From NCBI GenBank assembly GCA_946534145.1, contig CAMNCH010000009.1, positions 1 to 41,452 on the forward strand: DNA of 41,452 nucleotides, given 5' to 3'. A program made the position numbers and the translations under genes. Numbering within the stretch: position 1 is the first letter of the stretch; each line of letters opens with the position of its first letter. Below the pieces are notes generated by a model, which made no database searches, was not told the origin of the DNA, and saw nothing but the letters and a program-made list of their open reading frames with translations. The DNA comes from an uncultured Lachnospiraceae bacterium (lineage in GTDB: Bacteria > Bacillota > Clostridia > Lachnospirales > Lachnospiraceae). Of the stretch, positions 16,363 to 26,542 are shown in pieces.

Positions 16363-19300
16363 ATGAAAAAGACGAAAGTTACAAAGCGTATCTTTGCGAC
16401 TTTGCTGGCACTGTTGCTTGCATTTACGTCAGTGGGCCTCACTCCGCTTGAAGCATTTGCGGACGGTAAGGTCATTGACAGCGAGTTGACGGTGCCTTTT
16501 GGCATTGTCTGCGACTACAATTCCGAGCAGGGAATCGGCGCCGTATGGGGCGCAGCGGGATATGATTTATATACCGTGACCATATCCGCCGACAACGGAT
16601 ACTTAAGAGCCTATGAGGACCAGACTCTCGGCTATCACTGGTATCCCGACAACTATGCTGCGGGAGAATATACTGTCAGCATTCAGGGACAGAAGGACGA
16701 TGTTCTTTCAAACCCCGGAACATTTACGCTGACAATTCAGGGTGAAGCTCCCGTTGAGCCCGAACCCGAAACACCCGAGGTACCTGAAGTGCCCGAGACA
16801 CCTGAGGTACCCGAAGTACCTGAGACTCCCGAGGTGCCCGAAACACCAGAAACACCCGAGACTCCGGCTACAGAGGTTTATGCTTACACCACCGTAGGTG
16901 ACAACCTGGCAGTCAGCGTTGAAGGCAAGCACGAGGACTGGGTTGAATGGTCAAGTGCCGACATTACCGAAATTGGCGGCGCAATCTTCTTTACCATTAC
17001 CGGTTATGAAGGCTTCGAAGCTTATCAGACCAGAGTTGAGCAGGCCGGCCTTAACTTTGAGGCAGGCAAGAACTACGTTGTTAAGTTCGACATCATCTCC
17101 TCAAAGGACAAGCTTGCAATGCTTCGCGCAGACGATTTGAATAACGGCTACGCTATGCTCTTTGACGACCTGACCTACAACCTTAAGGCAGGCGAGAAGA
17201 CCACCGTTACCGCTTTCACAGGCAAACTCGGTGCGGGCTCAACCAACGCAAGAGTATTTGCGGGCCTCGGCATGGTTATTAACGACGATGCCTACAAGGC
17301 AGGCGAGCACTCCGTAAGAGTTGACAACTTCTCAATTTACGAGATTAACGAAGACATCCCTCACAGCATCTTTACACAGGCTTCCGAAAAAGAAGTTGCC
17401 GATGCGGATGCGGTGAATTTTGAAACAAGCAACACAGAACTGTACGTAGGCTCAGACTGGGCAGGCGCCAACGCTTCCGCAAAAGAAGAAGGCACCACCG
17501 TCACCATCGAAGCACCCTGCTTTGGCTGGGGCAACGAATGGGGCATTCAGTACATCATTAAAGACTTAGGTCTTAAAAACAACACAAACTATGTTATCGA
17601 GTTTGACGTTACATCGACCATTGACAAGAAATTCTTTTTAAAGCTTGACGACGCTTCAGGTTTCATCGGTGAAACCGTAGAGCTTAAGGCGGGCGAAACT
17701 CTTCACTACTCCAAGGAAGTTGAGTGCGGAGTATTCTCTGAGAAACCTTATATGTTCTTTGCACTGGGCCAGAATCCCGGCGAAGAAGCGGCTTTATCGG
17801 GCTCCGTTACCATTACCAATCTTAAGTGCAAAGAAGTTAAGGACGACATGGGCAGCATCAACGTTCCCAAGGGACCCGAGTATGATTTTAACGACAACTC
17901 CGGCGACTTTGCCGCTCCCGCTCTTGAAAAGCCCGGCTACACCCTCATCTGGAACGATGAATTTGACGGTAACTACGGCGATGCGAGAGTAGATGCCAAC
18001 ACAGGTCTGAACCTTGACAACTGGGCCTATCAGCTGGGCGACGGTTCCACAGACTGCAACAACTACGGCTGGGGAAATAACGAGCTTCAGGCGTATACCG
18101 ACAGAACCAAGAATATTGCGGTTAACGAAGACCTTACCGGTGACGGTGTGGCAGACGGCTTACTCAGAATTACCGGTTCTTACGAAGAAAACGGCTACGT
18201 ATACGGTAACGAATCAAGCAAGCATTACACCTCCGGACGTATTCGTTCCACTTCTCCTTCAGAGGAGCTCTTTAACTTAACTTACGGCTACGTAGAAGCA
18301 AGAATCTCCATGCCCGCAACTCAGGGTGCATGGCCCGCATTCTGGATGCTTCCTCAGAGCACCGAAATTTACGGCGGATGGCCGGTATCAGGCGAGCTTG
18401 ATATTATGGAGACCACCGCAGCCATGATAGCGGAAGGAAAGGCTTGCGGCACCCTTCACTGGGGCACACCTTCACACGTATACAAGGGAAGCGGTTATGT
18501 GGACTTGGACAGCCCTCTTACATACTTCCACACTTATGGTGTTGACTGGAGACCCGGCCGGATTACCTGGTATTTTGACGGAAAACCCATTTACACTTCC
18601 ACCAACTGGGAGAGCACAATTTCAGGCGCATCGGGTTCCCTTTCTTTTGATGCTCCCTTTGACCAGCCTTTCTACCTTCTTCTGAACCTTGCCATCGACA
18701 GCGGCAACTTCGGCGGAAAGGCCAATAAAGCAAACTTCCGCGACGATATCAACATGTACGTTGACTACGTTCGTGCATATCAGCTTACCGAAGGTTATCC
18801 CGAGTACGTTTTGAGAGAAGCTCAGGGCGTTACCGATAACTGGGAAGATTACGCAGGCATCAATCAGATTGCCCCCGTAACGGCAGACAATCTTGTGGCA
18901 ACCACCGGCGGTCACGACGACAGCGCAGCTCAGGGAACAGGCAAGTGGTATCTTTCCACCCAGAGCGATGCTGATGCGGCAGCTGAAGTTTACACAGACG
19001 AAAACGGCAAGGTATGGGACAAAGTATCCGTACTTAAGGCCGGCGGAAACGATTATTCCGTACAGTTAATCGGTCACTACGATGCAAAAGCAGGATATGT
19101 CTACAGAGTTTCTTTCGACGCTTATGCCGAAGGCGACATCACAGGCAAGACCGTTAACTGCGATTCAAAAGAATATGCGGGCTGGAGCACCTACGGTGTG
19201 CAGGCATTCGCTCTTCAGAAGGCGGCTGCTTCATACTCCTATACATTCCAGCAGACAGAGAATTTCGACAACTGCCGTATCGAGTTTAACATCGGTGCAG

Positions 19301-20949
19301 CGGGACTCGGAGACGTATATATCTCAAATGTTAAGGTTGAAATCGTTGACCCCGCACTCCTCGGAGTATCGGAAGCGGGAAGACAGATTCTTTCCGACGG
19401 CAATATGATTTACAATTCGACCTTTACCGAAGGCAATTACAAGCTTGCTTACTGGAGCGCAGGAGAGAAGACCACAGTGGCAGTTCCCCGCTACACTACA
19501 GAGAAGCTTGCAGACGGCGACGTCAGAGTTATCGACATCGCTTCCAAGACCAATCATGAGGGTATCGCAGACGGTATCAAGTACTACGAGCGCCGCGCCG
19601 AAATCAGTGCGGAGGAGGGCGTTGCTCCTTCTTTGTACCAGGCAGGCATTCCCATGACGGCAGACGAATATACCGTAAGCTTTGATCTTTACAGCAAGAC
19701 TGCTACGGCAGTTAAGGTATCTCTTCTTGACGAAGAGGGTCACGAAGCGGCTTACAAGACCGTTTCCTACAACCCTGAGTCAGGCGTAAGAAATATTACG
19801 GTTAAACTTGATGTAACCGAGAACCTTGGCGCCGGTGCCCTTAAGCTTACTTTTGCCAAGAATACCGAAGTTATGCTTGATAACGTAACCATGCACGGTG
19901 CACATCAGGGACCCGCAGTTGACGAAATGCCCGTAGGCGAAGGCAAGGCCATCGAATGGAGAGGTGACAACGGCGGCGGCGGAGAGCTTCCTCTGGAAAA
20001 AGAAAACGGAACCGTAAGACTTAACGGTATCGTAAGCGGCGGCAGCTGGTACTCACCTCAGATCGGAAGCACCAACTTCTCCGTATCCGCAGGCGTTAAG
20101 TACAAGTTCTCCTACAAGTACAAGACCGACCTTGCAACCCATAAATACATTGTTCAGCAAAACGGCGGCAGCTGGACCGTTATCTCCGGCGCAATCGAAG
20201 TTGCAACAGATATGAGTACCGTTGACGAAGACGGTTTCTGCTATTACGAGACCGAATTCGTGGCAACCGCAAGCCTTGACGACTGCCACCTTGACTTTGG
20301 TTTCGGCGATTCACAGGCGAACGGCGGATTCTTTGAATTCAAGGACGTTACCTTGTGCGTTGTTAAGGCAGAAGTGCCCGTTGGCGAAACCGACGAGGAC
20401 GATGTGGACGATTCTTTATTTGACGATGAAAAAGAACCCGAAGCAACACCCGTTACACCTACTCAGCCCGCAGCCGGAGGCTCAGGCAATTCCGGTAATT
20501 CAAGTAATTCAGGTTCAGGCAACGGTTCTTCCGCGGCACCAGCTTCAGGAAGTACCAATACCGAAACTCAGGCACCCGTAACAGAAACTCCCGGACAGAG
20601 TGCTCCCGCGGCAAACAGACCTTCCGTAAGAAACCGCGGCAATGCCACAGTAACCGAGGAACCTGTGACTGAAGAAGCAGAGGTTACCGAAGAAATCGAG
20701 GCTGAAATTGAGGAAGACGAAACTCCTCTTACCGAAACCGTAACGGAGGAAGCACCTGCAGAAGAGACCAAAGAAGAAACCGCAGCAGCTCCTTCATCCG
20801 TAAGCGAAATCGACGATGACGCGGTAGCTTTGGCGGCACCCGACAAGCACACAAGCGGCTTACCCATTGCCATAGCTGTGGTTGCGGGACTCGGAGTTAT
20901 TTCCGCAGCAGCCGTTACCTTCATCAAATTCAGAGCTAAAGTAAAATAA
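16363..20949 (+). CDS. Large surface-anchored GH16 endo-beta-glucanase (laminarinase-like) with multiple CBM4_9-like modules
   Basis: Signal peptide; GH16 region YTLIWNDEFDGNYG...GELDIMETT (ExDxxE-type catalytic motif)...YGVDWRPGRITWYFDG; flanking CBM-like jellyroll modules; Pro/Glu/Thr linkers; C-terminal TM GLPIAIAVVAGLGVISAAAVTFI plus basic tail FRAKVK. Confidence 0.88.
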   Translation: MKKTKVTKRIFATLLALLLAFTSVGLTPLEAFADGKVIDSELTVPFGIVCDYNSEQGIGAVWGAAGYDLYTVTISADNGYLRAYEDQTLGYHWYPDNYAAGEYTVSIQGQKDDVLSNPGTFTLTIQGEAPVEPEPETPEVPEVPETPEVPEVPETPEVPETPETPETPATEVYAYTTVGDNLAVSVEGKHEDWVEWSSADITEIGGAIFFTITGYEGFEAYQTRVEQAGLNFEAGKNYVVKFDIISSKDKLAMLRADDLNNGYAMLFDDLTYNLKAGEKTTVTAFTGKLGAGSTNARVFAGLGMVINDDAYKAGEHSVRVDNFSIYEINEDIPHSIFTQASEKEVADADAVNFETSNTELYVGSDWAGANASAKEEGTTVTIEAPCFGWGNEWGIQYIIKDLGLKNNTNYVIEFDVTSTIDKKFFLKLDDASGFIGETVELKAGETLHYSKEVECGVFSEKPYMFFALGQNPGEEAALSGSVTITNLKCKEVKDDMGSINVPKGPEYDFNDNSGDFAAPALEKPGYTLIWNDEFDGNYGDARVDANTGLNLDNWAYQLGDGSTDCNNYGWGNNELQAYTDRTKNIAVNEDLTGDGVADGLLRITGSYEENGYVYGNESSKHYTSGRIRSTSPSEELFNLTYGYVEARISMPATQGAWPAFWMLPQSTEIYGGWPVSGELDIMETTAAMIAEGKACGTLHWGTPSHVYKGSGYVDLDSPLTYFHTYGVDWRPGRITWYFDGKPIYTSTNWESTISGASGSLSFDAPFDQPFYLLLNLAIDSGNFGGKANKANFRDDINMYVDYVRAYQLTEGYPEYVLREAQGVTDNWEDYAGINQIAPVTADNLVATTGGHDDSAAQGTGKWYLSTQSDADAAAEVYTDENGKVWDKVSVLKAGGNDYSVQLIGHYDAKAGYVYRVSFDAYAEGDITGKTVNCDSKEYAGWSTYGVQAFALQKAAASYSYTFQQTENFDNCRIEFNIGAAGLGDVYISNVKVEIVDPALLGVSEAGRQILSDGNMIYNSTFTEGNYKLAYWSAGEKTTVAVPRYTTEKLADGDVRVIDIASKTNHEGIADGIKYYERRAEISAEEGVAPSLYQAGIPMTADEYTVSFDLYSKTATAVKVSLLDEEGHEAAYKTVSYNPESGVRNITVKLDVTENLGAGALKLTFAKNTEVMLDNVTMHGAHQGPAVDEMPVGEGKAIEWRGDNGGGGELPLEKENGTVRLNGIVSGGSWYSPQIGSTNFSVSAGVKYKFSYKYKTDLATHKYIVQQNGGSWTVISGAIEVATDMSTVDEDGFCYYETEFVATASLDDCHLDFGFGDSQANGGFFEFKDVTLCVVKAEVPVGETDEDDVDDSLFDDEKEPEATPVTPTQPAAGGSGNSGNSSNSGSGNGSSAAPASGSTNTETQAPVTETPGQSAPAANRPSVRNRGNATVTEEPVTEEAEVTEEIEAEIEEDETPLTETVTEEAPAEETKEETAAAPSSVSEIDDDAVALAAPDKHTSGLPIAIAVVAGLGVISAAAVTFIKFRAKVK
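16756..16870 (+). repeat. PEVPETPEV-type coding repeat
   Basis: Encodes PEPETPEVPEVPETPEVPEVPETPEVPETPETPETPAT. Confidence 0.85.
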
Positions 20950-20958
20950 TGCCTTATT

Positions 20959-21006
20959 AACAAGGACTTTTCGGTGTGATAGGCGCCGGGAAGCCCTTGT
21001 TTTTTA
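20959..21006 (+). terminator. Intrinsic terminator after the GH16 gene
   Basis: AACAAGGACTT ... AAGCCCTTGTT followed by TTTTT. Confidence 0.75.
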
Positions 21007-21135
21007 TCCTGAGGCCGTGAGAACAATTCCCAAATTAATTCCGCAAATTTTAGAGAAAAATTATATTCAATCTCCCAATATATGATAAAATTAGTCATAC
21101 GTGAAAATATGCGAAAATTTTGAAGGGAGAAACCT

Positions 21136-23580
21136 ATGGGACTTCCATTTACCAATAATGCGGAAGCCGTACTCAAAATTGCGGCGGACGAATCCAAGAA
21201 ACTTAAACATTACTACATCGGAAGCGAGCACATACTTTTAGGCATGCTTAAAGAACAAAGCGGACTTGCCGGTGTGATACTGAGAAAGAACAACATCGAT
21301 ATTGATGCCGTATACGACCTTATCAGCGACCTTACCATGGGTCCCGGCACCACGGCGGTCAAGGAGCGTGCGGGTTATTCACCCAGAACATTGACACTTC
21401 TTGACGATGCCTCCGCACTTGCGGCCAAATATCACTCGGGCACCGTGGGCACTGAGCACATTCTTCTCGCCATCTTACGTGAAGGCGGCAACTGCGCACT
21501 CCAGATTCTTTTGGCTCTCAGAAAGAACCCTACCGAGATTTACATCCAGACCCTCATGTCCATGGGCGAGGACCCTCAGGCGGCCAAAGAAGACTTAAAG
21601 AAGAGCAAGCAAAAGAAAAAGGACAACTTCCTTGAGTCCTATTCCAAAGACTTAACTGCCCTTGCCAAGGGAGGCAAGCTCGACCCGGTTATAGGCAGAA
21701 ACGACGAAATTACCAGAGTTATACAGATTCTTTCAAGACGCACCAAGAACAACCCCTGTCTTGTGGGTGAGCCCGGTGTGGGCAAGACCGCCATCGTAGA
21801 GGGCCTTGCGTTAAGAATCGCAGCGGGAGACGTTCCCGACACGGTTAAGAATAAACGTGTCCTTACCCTTGATTTGTCGGGTATGGTGGCAGGTACCAAA
21901 TACCGCGGCGAATTTGAAGAGAGGATGAAGCGCCTTCTTTCGGAAGTTACGGAAGCGGGAGACATTATTCTGTTCCTTGACGAGCTTCATACCTTAATCG
22001 GTGCCGGCGGTTCCGAAGGTTCCATAGACGCCGCCAATATTTTAAAGCCTTCTTTGGCAAGGGGCGAGCTTCAGCTAATCGGCGCCACCACTCTCGCGGA
22101 ATACCGTAAGTACGTGGAGAAGGACGCAGCTCTTGAGCGCAGATTCCAGCCCGTCGACGTGGCAGAGCCCACCGAGGCCGAGGCTCTTCAGATTCTTGCG
22201 GGCATAGCTCCCAAATACGAGGAGCACCACAGAGTCAAATACACTCCCGAAGCTTTGGAGACGGCAGTGCGCTTATCCGCCCGCTACATTAACGACAGAC
22301 ATCTTCCGGACAAAGCAATCGACTTAATTGACGAGGCCGGTGCACTGGTGCGCTTAAAGAGCTTTAAATACACCGACAAGATTGAGGCGCTCAAAGAAGA
22401 AATAAAAACCGTGGGCAATCAGGCATTTCTCGCATGGCGCAACGGTCAGTACGACGAGTACAGACCCTTAAGGCAGCAGCAGAATGCCTTAAATGACAAA
22501 CTTAGAAAACTCGAGGCCAAAGAACGCAACGCCAGAGAGAACTTCGTAGGCGAAGTCAACGAGAACCACATCGCTGACGTTGTGGCAGTCTGGACCAAAG
22601 TACCCGTTAAGAAACTTACGGAAAAAGAAAGCGACAGGCTCCTTAAACTTGAATCCATCCTTCACAAACGCGTAATCGGCCAGGAGGACGCCGTAGTCAA
22701 GATTTCCAAGGCCATGAGACGTCAGCGTGTAGGCCTTCAGGACCCCAACCGCCCCATCGGTTCCTTCCTGTTCTTAGGACCCACCGGTGTAGGTAAGACC
22801 GAACTTTCCAAGGCTCTTGCAGAGGCTATGTTCGGAGATGAGAACGCACTTATCAGAGTTGATATGTCTGAGTACATGGAGAGCCATTCCGTTTCCAAGA
22901 TGATTGGTTCGCCTCCCGGCTACGTAGGCTTTGACGACGGCGGACAGTTATCGGAGAAGGTCAGAAGACACCCTTATTCGGTAGTGCTTTTTGACGAAAT
23001 TGAGAAAGCTCACCCCGATGTGTTCAACATTCTTTTGCAGGTTCTTGACGACGGTCATATTACCGACTCAAAGGGCCGCAAGGTTAACTTTAAAAATACC
23101 ATCATCATCATGACTTCCAATGCCGGAGCCGCCAGAATCGTAGAGCCCAAAAACCTGGGATTCTCGGCCAAAACCGACGAGAAAAAAGACTACGACACTA
23201 TGAAGTCTCACGTTATGGAAGAGGTTAAGAAACTCTTCAAGCCCGAGTTTATCAACCGTATCGATGACATCGTGGTATTCAGGGCACTCAACAAAAAGGA
23301 CATGGGCGAGATAGTCACCCTTATTTCCAGGAAACTTATCGACCGCTGCAAAGAGCAGATGGAGCTTAAGCTTACGATTTCGCCGGTTCTTAAGAAATAT
23401 ATCGTTGACAAATTCACGGACACCAAAATGGGTGCACGTCCCATAAAGCGAGCCATCCAGTCGGAAATCGAAGACAAGCTTGCGGAAGAAATACTTAAGA
23501 AAAACATTGTGTTCGGGGACACCGTCACCGCCACGAGAAAGAACGACGAAACCGTTTTTGTCAAAAAGGAAGCTAAATAA
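21136..23580 (+). CDS. clpC: ATP-dependent Clp protease ATP-binding subunit ClpC-type
   Basis: Clp N-domain repeats, two Walker A motifs (GEPGVGKTAIVEG; GPTGVGKTELSKA), ClpA/B signature motifs. Confidence 0.93.
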   Translation: MGLPFTNNAEAVLKIAADESKKLKHYYIGSEHILLGMLKEQSGLAGVILRKNNIDIDAVYDLISDLTMGPGTTAVKERAGYSPRTLTLLDDASALAAKYHSGTVGTEHILLAILREGGNCALQILLALRKNPTEIYIQTLMSMGEDPQAAKEDLKKSKQKKKDNFLESYSKDLTALAKGGKLDPVIGRNDEITRVIQILSRRTKNNPCLVGEPGVGKTAIVEGLALRIAAGDVPDTVKNKRVLTLDLSGMVAGTKYRGEFEERMKRLLSEVTEAGDIILFLDELHTLIGAGGSEGSIDAANILKPSLARGELQLIGATTLAEYRKYVEKDAALERRFQPVDVAEPTEAEALQILAGIAPKYEEHHRVKYTPEALETAVRLSARYINDRHLPDKAIDLIDEAGALVRLKSFKYTDKIEALKEEIKTVGNQAFLAWRNGQYDEYRPLRQQQNALNDKLRKLEAKERNARENFVGEVNENHIADVVAVWTKVPVKKLTEKESDRLLKLESILHKRVIGQEDAVVKISKAMRRQRVGLQDPNRPIGSFLFLGPTGVGKTELSKALAEAMFGDENALIRVDMSEYMESHSVSKMIGSPPGYVGFDDGGQLSEKVRRHPYSVVLFDEIEKAHPDVFNILLQVLDDGHITDSKGRKVNFKNTIIIMTSNAGAARIVEPKNLGFSAKTDEKKDYDTMKSHVMEEVKKLFKPEFINRIDDIVVFRALNKKDMGEIVTLISRKLIDRCKEQMELKLTISPVLKKYIVDKFTDTKMGARPIKRAIQSEIEDKLAEEILKKNIVFGDTVTATRKNDETVFVKKEAK

Positions 23581-24950
23581 TGGCCAAAAAATCAACGGCT
23601 TTTTTCTGTCAGTCCTGCGGCTATGAATCAGCCAAATGGCTGGGTCAGTGCCCGGGCTGCAGAGAATGGAATACATTTGTGGAGGAGCCTGTGGACAAAG
23701 GCTCCAAATCGGGTAAGATGACCTTCGCCCCCGGCAGAGCGGTTCCCGTCATGCTTAAAGACATTACCGGCGGGGAAAGCGAAAGAATATCATCGGGCAT
23801 CGGCGAATTTGACAGAGTACTGGGAGGGGGCATTGTAAAAGGCTCTCTGGTACTCATCGGCGGCGATCCCGGCATAGGCAAGTCCACCCTTCTTTTGCAG
23901 GTTACGAGGAACCTTACGAAGACGGGCCATAAAGTGTTATACGTATCCGGCGAGGAATCCCTTCGCCAGATTAAGATGCGTGCAGACAGACTGGGCACGG
24001 ACTTTGAGACTCTCAAAATCTTATGTGAGACCAACCTTTCGGACATAGGCGAGGCCATTAAGGCGGAAGCCCCCGAAACCGTGGTAATCGACTCTATCCA
24101 GACCATGTACAAAGAAGACATATCCTCTGCTCCCGGAAGCGTTTCCCAGGTAAGAGAGGCAACTTCTTTTCTCATGCAGATAGCCAAACAGCTTGAAATT
24201 AATATCTTCATCGTAGGCCACGTGACCAAAGAAGGCGCTGTGGCAGGCCCCAGAGTTTTGGAGCATATGGTGGATACCGTTCTCTATTTTGAAGGGGACA
24301 GACATGCGTCCTACAGAATATTAAGGGGCGTTAAGAACCGTTTCGGCTCCACCGACGAAATAGGCGTATTTGAGATGCGCGCGGAGGGCCTTGCGGAGGT
24401 TTTGAATCCTTCGGAATTCATGCTTTCGGGAAGAGCGGGAGACGCCAGCGGTTCCGTAATTACCTGCTCCATGGAGGGCACCCGTCCCGTCATGATAGAG
24501 ATTCAGGCTCTTGTGTGCCGTTCCAATTTCGGCATACCCCGTCGCCAGACTACCGGCATGGACTTTAACAGGGTCAACCTTCTTATGGCGGTAATAGAGA
24601 AGCGGGCGGGCCTTAATATAGGTGACCACGATGCATATGTGAACATTGCGGGAGGACTTAAGATTAATGAGCCTTCTTTGGACCTTGCTACAGTTATGGC
24701 CATAGTATCCAGCTTCAGGAATAAAGCGGTGGATGAAAAAACCGTTATTTTCGGCGAAGTGGGCTTAAGCGGCGAAGTTCGTGCCGTAAGTCAGGCAGAA
24801 CAGCGTGTTGCGGAGGCTTACAAGCTTGGATTTACAACGGTTGTGCTCCCCGCCTCCAATATTTCCGACAGACTCAAATCCTTTAAAGGAATAGAAATAA
24901 TACCCGTATCCAACATAAAAGAAGCACTGGATATTCCCATGGTTCATTGA
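23580..24950 (+). CDS. radA: DNA repair protein RadA
   Basis: Zn finger FFCQSCGYESAKWLGQCPGCREWNTF, Walker A GGDPGIGKSTLLLQ, KNRFGSTDEIGVFEM; 1-nt overlap with clpC stop (TAATG). Confidence 0.96.
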   Translation: MAKKSTAFFCQSCGYESAKWLGQCPGCREWNTFVEEPVDKGSKSGKMTFAPGRAVPVMLKDITGGESERISSGIGEFDRVLGGGIVKGSLVLIGGDPGIGKSTLLLQVTRNLTKTGHKVLYVSGEESLRQIKMRADRLGTDFETLKILCETNLSDIGEAIKAEAPETVVIDSIQTMYKEDISSAPGSVSQVREATSFLMQIAKQLEINIFIVGHVTKEGAVAGPRVLEHMVDTVLYFEGDRHASYRILRGVKNRFGSTDEIGVFEMRAEGLAEVLNPSEFMLSGRAGDASGSVITCSMEGTRPVMIEIQALVCRSNFGIPRRQTTGMDFNRVNLLMAVIEKRAGLNIGDHDAYVNIAGGLKINEPSLDLATVMAIVSSFRNKAVDEKTVIFGEVGLSGEVRAVSQAEQRVAEAYKLGFTTVVLPASNISDRLKSFKGIEIIPVSNIKEALDIPMVH

Positions 24951-25002
24951 CATTGGCGCGAAAATATAGTACAGTTTTTTTAATGACTGATAAAACGATT
25001 TA
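24947..25002 (+). promoter_or_regulatory. Promoter and candidate LacI-family operator for the GH51/LacI operon
   Basis: TTGACA (24947-24952)-N17-TACAGT (24970-24975), then CG-centred TAAAACGATTTA (24991-25002) just downstream of the expected start. Confidence 0.5.
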
Positions 25003-25029
25003 CTAAATTATTTAAAGGAGACTGCGTCA

Positions 25030-26529
25030 ATGTACAAATTGTATGTTAACCCCAACGTTAAAAAGGGCCACATCAATAAAGAACTTTACGGAAACTTTTC
25101 CGAGCATCTCGGAAGATGTATCTATGAAGGCCTTTATGTGGGAGAGAATTCGGACATTCCCAATGTAAACGGAATGCGTACCGATGTAGTGGAGGCTTTA
25201 AAGGAGATGAAGCTTCCGGTGCTCAGATGGCCCGGCGGATGCTTTGCGGACGAATATCACTGGAAAGACGGTATCGGACCCAAAGAAACCCGTAAGAAAA
25301 TGATTAATACCCACTGGGGCGGAGTTGTGGAAGACAACAGCTTCGGTACCCATGAATTTATGGAACTCTGCCGCCAGATCGGCTGTGAGACCTACATTAA
25401 CGGTAACGTAGGAAGCGGCACCGTTCAGGAGATGAGCGAATGGGTTGAGTATATGACCTTCAAGGGAGTATCCCCCATGGCTGACATGCGTACCAAAAAC
25501 GGTCACGAAGAACCCTGGACCGTTGACTACTTCGGAGTAGGCAATGAAAACTGGGGCTGCGGCGGTAACATGCGTCCCGAATACTACGGAGACCTGTACA
25601 GACGATACCAGACATATATCAGAAATTACGGCGCTGTTAAGCCTATCAAGAAGATTGCCTGCGGTGCCAATGCCGGTGACTTCCACTGGACAGAGAAGGT
25701 TCTTGAGACCTGCTTTGACCACTCTTCGGGTTGCTTAATGGACGGCTTAAGCCTTCATTACTACACCATTCCCAACGGAAGATGGGAAGTTAAGGGTTCC
25801 TCCACAGACTTTGATGAAAAGTCCTGGTATCAGACTCTCAGCCGTACCCTTTACATGGAGACCCTTATCAAAGGTCACGGCGCCATCATGGACAAATACG
25901 ATCCGGACAAAAAAATCGGCATGATGATTGACGAATGGGGTACCTGGTACGACGTAGAGCCCGGCACCAATCCCGGATTCCTTTATCAGCAGAATACCAT
26001 GCGTGATGCACTTGTTGCTGCCATTAACCTTAACCTCTTTAACAAGCACTGCGACAGAGTTAAGATGGCCAACATTGCCCAGCTTGTCAACGTGCTTCAG
26101 TCTGTTATACTTACAGAAGGTGACAAGATGGTTAAGACACCCACTTATCACGTATTTAACATGTACAAATATCATCAGGACGGCGAACTTCTCGAAAGCT
26201 CAATCGACACCACACGTATCGGTGTTGAAGACGACTTCAAGGTTCCCAACCTTACAGAGTCGGTATCCGTTGATGCGGCAGGTAAGATTCACGTTACCCT
26301 CGGTAACCTTTCTGCCACCGAGTCTTATGATATCGAAGGCTTCTTTGCCGAGACACCCGTTAAGGCGGTTAAGGCAGATATCCTTACAGATAAAATGCAG
26401 GCTCACAACACCTTTGATGCTCCCGAAACCGTTAAGGTTAAGGCATTTGACGGCGTTAAGGCCGAAGGCAACAAGATTTCTTTATCCTTGCCCGCATGCA
26501 GCGTAATGCATATCGAAGTAACAGTTTAA
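25030..26529 (+). CDS. abfA: Alpha-L-arabinofuranosidase (GH51)
   Basis: [61 protein letters not shown]. Confidence 0.93.
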   Translation: MYKLYVNPNVKKGHINKELYGNFSEHLGRCIYEGLYVGENSDIPNVNGMRTDVVEALKEMKLPVLRWPGGCFADEYHWKDGIGPKETRKKMINTHWGGVVEDNSFGTHEFMELCRQIGCETYINGNVGSGTVQEMSEWVEYMTFKGVSPMADMRTKNGHEEPWTVDYFGVGNENWGCGGNMRPEYYGDLYRRYQTYIRNYGAVKPIKKIACGANAGDFHWTEKVLETCFDHSSGCLMDGLSLHYYTIPNGRWEVKGSSTDFDEKSWYQTLSRTLYMETLIKGHGAIMDKYDPDKKIGMMIDEWGTWYDVEPGTNPGFLYQQNTMRDALVAAINLNLFNKHCDRVKMANIAQLVNVLQSVILTEGDKMVKTPTYHVFNMYKYHQDGELLESSIDTTRIGVEDDFKVPNLTESVSVDAAGKIHVTLGNLSATESYDIEGFFAETPVKAVKADILTDKMQAHNTFDAPETVKVKAFDGVKAEGNKISLSLPACSVMHIEVTV

Positions 26530-26542
26530 TTAAGAGGTTTAC

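Noticed and set aside
16756-16870. PEVPET DNA repeat as a CRISPR or recombination array
   Set aside because: Degenerate in-frame coding repeat in a surface protein linker.
20568-21197. 209-aa minus ORF with Ser-rich low-complexity sequence
   Set aside because: Antisense to the E/T/P linker of the GH16 protein and crosses its terminator.
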